Source: Kiritimatiellota bacterium (GTDB lineage Bacteria; Verrucomicrobiota; Kiritimatiellia; JAAZAB01). Taken from it: 10,000 nucleotides of DNA. Of the stretch, positions 6,504-10,000 are shown piece after piece (positions within the stretch are counted from its first letter, which is position 1; each line of letters starts with the position of its first letter). A program made the translations under genes and the position numbers. Location: NCBI GenBank assembly GCA_008636095.1, contig VSJD01000285.1, forward strand, positions 1 through 10,000, in the 5' to 3' direction. Under the pieces are notes generated by a model. It did no database searches. It saw only the letters and a program-made list of their open reading frames with translations, and was not told the origin of the DNA.

Positions 6504-7711
6504 CATGAACCTTGGCAAGGACTTGCCACAAGACGAAAGGGAATGGGCTGCCCGGCAACATGCCGGCGCAGGTCGGCCAGACGCCGCGTGGCCTCGCGCA
6601 ATGTGTCCTCGCACTTGGCGAAGTGGAAACGGATCAGATGCTGAACTCTTTCCCGGAAGAAGCTCGATCCCGGCACCGCCGCCACGCCTACGGTGCGTGC
6701 CAGCCATTCGCAGAAAGCCGTGTCGTCGCGCACCCCGAATTCGGATACATCCACCATGACATAATAGGCGCCCTCAGGGCGGGTGTAGCGCAGGCCGGCC
6801 GCATCCAGGCCGGCCAGGAACAGGTCCCGCTTGGCTGTGTATTCCACCCGTAGTTGCTCGTAGTAGGCATCGGGAAAATTCAACGCGGTTACCGCCGCCT
6901 CCTGGAGCGGGGCCGCCGCCCCGACGGTAAGAAAGTCGTGCACCTTGCGGACGCCATCAATGACCGTGGCCGGCGCAATCACATAGCCCAGCCGCCAACC
7001 GGTAATGGAATAGGTTTTCGAAAGCGAACTGCAGGAGAGCGTGCGCGCAAACATCCCCGGCAGGGAGGCAAAATAAACGTGCTTGTGGGGCGCATAGACG
7101 ATGTGCTCGTACACTTCGTCGGTGATCACGAACGCATCGAACTCCTCCGCCAGGCGCGCGATGGCCTCCAGCTCCACGCGCCTAAAAACCTTGCCGGTCG
7201 GGTTGGAGGGATTGCATAGAATCAGCGCCTTGGGCCGCTGTTCGAAAGCGCGCCGGAGTTCAGCCGGGTTGAAATTGAAATCCGGCGGACGCAGCGGCAC
7301 ATAAATAGGCTCCGCGCCCGCCAGGATCGCATCGGCTCCATAATTCTCGTAGAACGGCGAGAAGACAATGACCTTGTCGCCGGGATTGCAGGCCGTCATC
7401 ATCGCGGCCATCATCGCTTCCGTACTGCCGCAGGTTACCACGAGATGCTCATCGGCATCCACGGGAATGCCCATCCACCGGCTTTGCTTGCGGGCCAGGG
7501 CCTGGCGGAAATTGGGCGCGCCCCAGGTGACCGCGTACTGGTGCGGACCGGTGCGGCTGACCTTTTCCAGCGCCGCCTGCAGTTCGGCGGGCGGATCGAA
7601 ATCCGGAAAACCCTGGGACAGGTTAATCGCCCCGCAGTCATTGGCCACCCGGGTCATCCGGCGGATGACGGACTCGGTAAAATGACTGGTTCGATGACTG
7701 GTCGCTGGCAT
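6503..7711 (-). CDS. PLP-dependent aminotransferase, KAT/methionine-aminotransferase (YbdL-like) type, 402 aa
   Basis: This is a fold-type I class I/II aminotransferase. Visible motifs: INLSQGFPDFDPP at 29-41 (typical of the kynurenine/glutamine/methionine aminotransferase branch), NPSNPTG with Asn170, ITDEVY with Asp198 and Tyr201 for the pyridoxal ring, SSLSKTYSITGWRLGY with Schiff-base Lys232 and Arg240, and LIRFHFA with the carboxylate-binding Arg361. Length is normal, with about 20 extra C-terminal residues after the final helix. The methionine-linked gene downstream makes methionine or its 2-oxo acid a reasonable substrate, but glutamine, kynurenine or aromatic amino acids are not excluded. 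The ATG is the only start fitting the family; AGGG lies 11 bases upstream, a weak Shine-Dalgarno. It is 31 bp downstream of the glycoside hydrolase and may be read from its transcript. Confidence 0.93.
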   Translation of the reverse strand: MPATSHRTSHFTESVIRRMTRVANDCGAINLSQGFPDFDPPAELQAALEKVSRTGPHQYAVTWGAPNFRQALARKQSRWMGIPVDADEHLVVTCGSTEAMMAAMMTACNPGDKVIVFSPFYENYGADAILAGAEPIYVPLRPPDFNFNPAELRRAFEQRPKALILCNPSNPTGKVFRRVELEAIARLAEEFDAFVITDEVYEHIVYAPHKHVYFASLPGMFARTLSCSSLSKTYSITGWRLGYVIAPATVIDGVRKVHDFLTVGAAAPLQEAAVTALNFPDAYYEQLRVEYTAKRDLFLAGLDAAGLRYTRPEGAYYVMVDVSEFGVRDDTAFCEWLARTVGVAAVPGSSFFRERVQHLIRFHFAKCEDTLREATRRLADLRRHVAGQPIPFRLVASPCQGS

Positions 7712-7742
7712 AACCGGATGCCCTAACGGGTTAAATTGTATG

Positions 7743-9665
7743 TTATAAAGATTTTATCAGCACGGCGGAATGTTTTGGAAGCAGCGTCGCCGGTGAGATG
7801 GACTTAGCCGACCAAAAGTCGGACCGGCTTTTCAATGCGCATTGAAGGGGGTAATCGCGCCAATTTATCTGCGCCTGCCAGCAGCCATCCGGCCGTTCCA
7901 GCCGCCAGCGTTTTGACGGTAGATCAAAAGGCAGTGGGCCGGTTATCTCGTTAGCCGATTTTAAGGCCGGGCGCCAGCAACGGTTAACGTCATCCAACAA
8001 GTGTTTAGCTTCCGGAATAAGATGCGCCATATCCCCGCCGATTTCACACATTCCGGCGGACATTAACGCCGTAGTGGCCCACGCGCGATTTTCATTTTCG
8101 TTCAAGGTAGGGCACCAGCCGATACTGTCGGCATCCGCCAACAAACAATCGCCGCGATAAAACAACGCCGCCGCGCTCACCCACATGGCGGCGCTCTGCA
8201 CAGCACCCCAGGTTCCCGATCCGATGTCCGGTCCTATGCGGGACGCATCGGCAAACCGGCCCAGGAACGGATTCCCGGCATTTGTCGTGCAACAGGTTAA
8301 TAAAAAACCGCCGGAGGGCACATTCGCGCGAATATCGGCAAGGAATTCGTTGCGCCATTCAATGGCCGTGCGCGTACGATCATGAAATTGAACATCGGGA
8401 ATTTCAAAAGGGTATGTCCAAAAATCCAATTTAAGCCCCTTGTACCCCCACTGGTTGAAAATGGTATCCCATGCCCGGCGCGTATAATCGCGTACTTCTG
8501 GAACAGAGTAATCAAGCCAGGTGGTGGGATCCAGAAACTGCCTCCGCCCGGAAATACGCATCTTCCACTCCGGATGCCTCTTAACCAAAGGACCATCCGC
8601 CGCAACCAGGGGTGTGCACCAAATCGCCGGCTTCATTCCGATTTTTTGAATATCAATGGCCAAGCTTTTCATTCCTTTTGGAAAACGGGACGGCGCATGG
8701 GGCGTAGCAAGCGCCGGGTCAAAAATATCAACGCCCATGTAATGCGAAGAAAAAAAGCCGCCTTTACGGCCCGGCCGGCGGGGTTGTCTCCGTTGATAGC
8801 CGTCATCAATCATGATCCAACGCACTTTGTTATGCATCTTTTGCAAGGCTCGGGCATTGGCAAGAATATAGGCTTCGTCAATATCGCCATGCCCTCCCGG
8901 GCGAACGTTAAGATTCCAAGATCCCCACACCATTTCCTCGCGCAGAACGCTGGTGCGCCCCGGAAAATCAATCCTTTTTCGCAATAAATCGTAATAGGCA
9001 TCGATCAACTCCGGAATTGAGCTGGGCCCCGTCAGGATCAGCCAGCGTTCGGTCTCGAATTTCTCGCCGGCCTCCAGAGGGATGGCGGGAATTCCCGAAA
9101 AATAATCGCGCGCCGCGATTCTGACGTTCCTGCCCTCCGCGGTTATTTTCCATGCTGGCTTGCAGCGCGCCTGGGTGAGCGTTGCCATCAGAACCGTGCC
9201 GCGCTCCGGGTGCATAAAAAAAATACCCGGGAAAGGCGTGTCTTCCGAGAGTCCGAACTCGCCTTCAATACCCGGCAGGGGCGCGAATAAATTGCCGGTA
9301 AAATAGCTGTACCCGCCAAAATATTTTTCCGCCTTGAAAAGTTCGCTGTGCATGACCATCCAGCCGCGGCCTGCTAAATCAAGCATGCCGCTTGCCGTCT
9401 CAATTTCTGAAATTAAGACCTGCCGCCCGGAAAGATTCTCAAGCGTCTGCCAGATTTCAAGAGCGCTATCCGAAAGCCGTTTAAAATGCAAGGTGTGTAA
9501 CAGGCCCAAATGAGATTTTGGCTTCAATAAAGCTACGGAACGGCCGCGGTCCGTTTGCATCCCCATACGGCAGTTTTCAAGCGCCCAGCCCGCCGATGTA
9601 TAAATGTTCCAGCATTTTCCGCCGCAACTCGGACGAATGTTAATATTATCTGTATTTTTATTCAT
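7743..9665 (-). CDS. Alpha-galactosidase-like glycoside hydrolase (clan D, GH36/GH27-related), 640 aa
   Basis: Clan GH-D enzymes are retaining glycosidases with an N-terminal beta-sandwich and a (beta-alpha)8 catalytic barrel. Residues about 1-235 would be the sandwich. The barrel follows: MVWGSWN near 245-251, WIMIDDGYQ at 283-291, PAIWCTPLV, GLKLDFWTYPFE with the presumed nucleophile Asp414, and DASRIGPDIG with the presumed acid/base Asp480. A short C-terminal beta domain ends at 640. There is no signal peptide, so it should be cytoplasmic, acting on imported oligosaccharides. Alpha-galactosidase is the default guess; alpha-N-acetylgalactosaminidase or a transglycosylase is possible. No transporter or sugar regulator is in view. 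The frame also allows a GTG start at 9686, seven codons earlier; neither start has a good Shine-Dalgarno and ATG 9665 is preferred. Its codons look more A/T-rich than those of its neighbours, hinting at separate ancestry. Confidence 0.87.
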   Translation of the reverse strand: MNKNTDNINIRPSCGGKCWNIYTSAGWALENCRMGMQTDRGRSVALLKPKSHLGLLHTLHFKRLSDSALEIWQTLENLSGRQVLISEIETASGMLDLAGRGWMVMHSELFKAEKYFGGYSYFTGNLFAPLPGIEGEFGLSEDTPFPGIFFMHPERGTVLMATLTQARCKPAWKITAEGRNVRIAARDYFSGIPAIPLEAGEKFETERWLILTGPSSIPELIDAYYDLLRKRIDFPGRTSVLREEMVWGSWNLNVRPGGHGDIDEAYILANARALQKMHNKVRWIMIDDGYQRRQPRRPGRKGGFFSSHYMGVDIFDPALATPHAPSRFPKGMKSLAIDIQKIGMKPAIWCTPLVAADGPLVKRHPEWKMRISGRRQFLDPTTWLDYSVPEVRDYTRRAWDTIFNQWGYKGLKLDFWTYPFEIPDVQFHDRTRTAIEWRNEFLADIRANVPSGGFLLTCCTTNAGNPFLGRFADASRIGPDIGSGTWGAVQSAAMWVSAAALFYRGDCLLADADSIGWCPTLNENENRAWATTALMSAGMCEIGGDMAHLIPEAKHLLDDVNRCWRPALKSANEITGPLPFDLPSKRWRLERPDGCWQAQINWRDYPLQCALKSRSDFWSAKSISPATLLPKHSAVLIKSL

Positions 9666-9726
9666 AATGAATGGGTTGTACCCCACTGTTTGAGCCCGGG
9701 CGAGAGTTAGTCTGAATCTGTCGTTG

Positions 9727-9755
9727 ATAATAGATCATGAGTTCGGGTTTGTCCA
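9727..9755 (-). promoter_or_regulatory. Sigma-70-type promoter of the glycoside hydrolase gene
   Basis: On the minus strand TGGACA (9750-9755), exactly 17 bases, then TATTAT (9727-9732); each box matches five of six consensus bases. This is the best promoter in the window. Transcription would start near 9720, giving a leader of about 55 bases before ATG 9665. A GGGTTT/AAACCC inverted pair (9745-9750 and 9775-9780) overlaps the -35 and could be an operator, though the match is short. Confidence 0.55.
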
Positions 9756-9780
9756 TCCCCGGAAGGGAGGGCTAAAACCC

Positions 9781-9911
9781 AGCGGGGTTACCCGCCTCCC
9801 CGCTCTGCCATAGCGGCTACGCAGGGGCAAGCCCCGGCGGCGCCTGCCTTCGCCGACCTTCCTGCGCCCACCAAAGCGGGCTTCGCGAAGGCGGGAGCGC
9901 TTCGCGCAGGC
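9781..9911. repeat. Cluster of GC-rich inverted repeats upstream of the glycoside hydrolase
   Basis: Several perfect or near-perfect dyads follow one another. AGCGGGG (9781-9787) pairs with CCCCGCT (9798-9804). GGGG and CCCC flank CAAG at 9824-9835. GCCTTCGC (9846-9853) pairs with GCGAAGGC (9885-9892), extended by a G-T pair and two more pairs. CTTCGCGAAG at 9881-9890 is self-complementary. GCGC-TTC-GCGC lies at 9897-9907. GCCTGC (9842-9847) pairs with GCAGGC (9906-9911) and encloses the right half. This looks like a dispersed palindromic intergenic element. No coding signal supports a gene here. Confidence 0.6.
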
Positions 9912-10000
9912 AAGCCATAGGCAATCAGGGTTATTAAGCCATCCTTCAAAAACGCCGATGTTCGTGCAAGTTTCGGGTAGTAATTATTTATACGCCGTGC
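9912..10000. other. Right-edge stretch with no supported gene
   Basis: Together with 9756-9911 this forms about 245 bp without a recognisable gene. A minus-strand frame is open from the edge to a TAA at 9788-9790, so the tail of a gene outside the window cannot be excluded. It passes through the inverted repeats and has no recognisable protein features. Confidence 0.4.

Noticed and set aside
6370..6561. Extension of the homocysteine methyltransferase/MTHFR frame upstream to 6561
   Set aside because: It would read through the palindrome and overlap the end of the aminotransferase. The added residues do not resemble the family, whose proteins begin near the FDGAMGTM region.
7712..7742. Separate promoter for the aminotransferase (TACAAT at 7735-7740)
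   Set aside because: The -10-like box is fair, but no acceptable -35 lies at 16-18 bases. Read-through from the glycoside hydrolase gene is as likely.
9788..10000. Minus-strand frame open from the right edge, possible end of another gene
   Set aside because: About 70 codons are open, but most run through the inverted repeats and give Ala/Gly/Arg-rich sequence of the kind GC-rich repeats produce. It could still hide a real gene tail.

Overview
The window carries six sizeable protein genes, one small protein gene and several palindromic intergenic elements. High G+C coding sequence, a secreted-type serine hydrolase with FG-GAP-like repeats, a family-36-like glycoside hydrolase and GC-rich palindromic spacers suggest an environmental, polysaccharide-using bacterium. 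I lean towards the PVC superphylum (Kiritimatiellota, Lentisphaerota or Verrucomicrobiota) or Omnitrophota. This is an impression from style and not a marker-based assignment. No rRNA, tRNA, CRISPR array, transposase or phage gene was seen.

Layout, left to right. (a) 1-2297, minus: a class C beta-lactamase-like serine hydrolase whose C-terminus carries at least two FG-GAP-like repeats and runs off the window. (b) 2356-2535, minus: a 59-residue threonine-rich protein with a very strong Shine-Dalgarno, probably leading the same transcript. (c) 2536-2777: a divergent promoter region. (d) 2778-3671, plus: a membrane-anchored SPFH/band 7 protein. (e) 3726-4496, plus: HisF, with changes at two usually conserved positions. 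(f) 4504-6369, minus, converging on hisF with a 7-bp gap: a fused homocysteine S-methyltransferase / methylenetetrahydrofolate reductase. (g) 6370-6502: its promoter region, containing a perfect 38-bp palindrome that touches the stop codon of the next gene. (h) 6503-7711, minus: a PLP aminotransferase of the KAT/methionine-aminotransferase type. (i) 7743-9665, minus: a GH36/GH27-like alpha-galactosidase-family enzyme with a good promoter. (j) 9756-10000: GC-rich inverted repeats and no convincing gene.

Likely functional links: the aminotransferase and the fused homocysteine methyltransferase/MTHFR both fit methionine metabolism, although the palindrome and a separate promoter suggest they are transcribed separately. 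The glycoside hydrolase and aminotransferase are 31 bp apart on one strand and may share a transcript without an obvious metabolic link. HisF and the SPFH protein lie in one direction, but neither has its usual partner (HisH, NfeD) in view.

Nothing here amounts to a clearly new multi-gene system. The points most worth a second look are the palindrome at 6466-6503, the threonine-rich small protein, the hydrolase/FG-GAP fusion, the HisF substitutions and the repeat cluster at 9781-9911.
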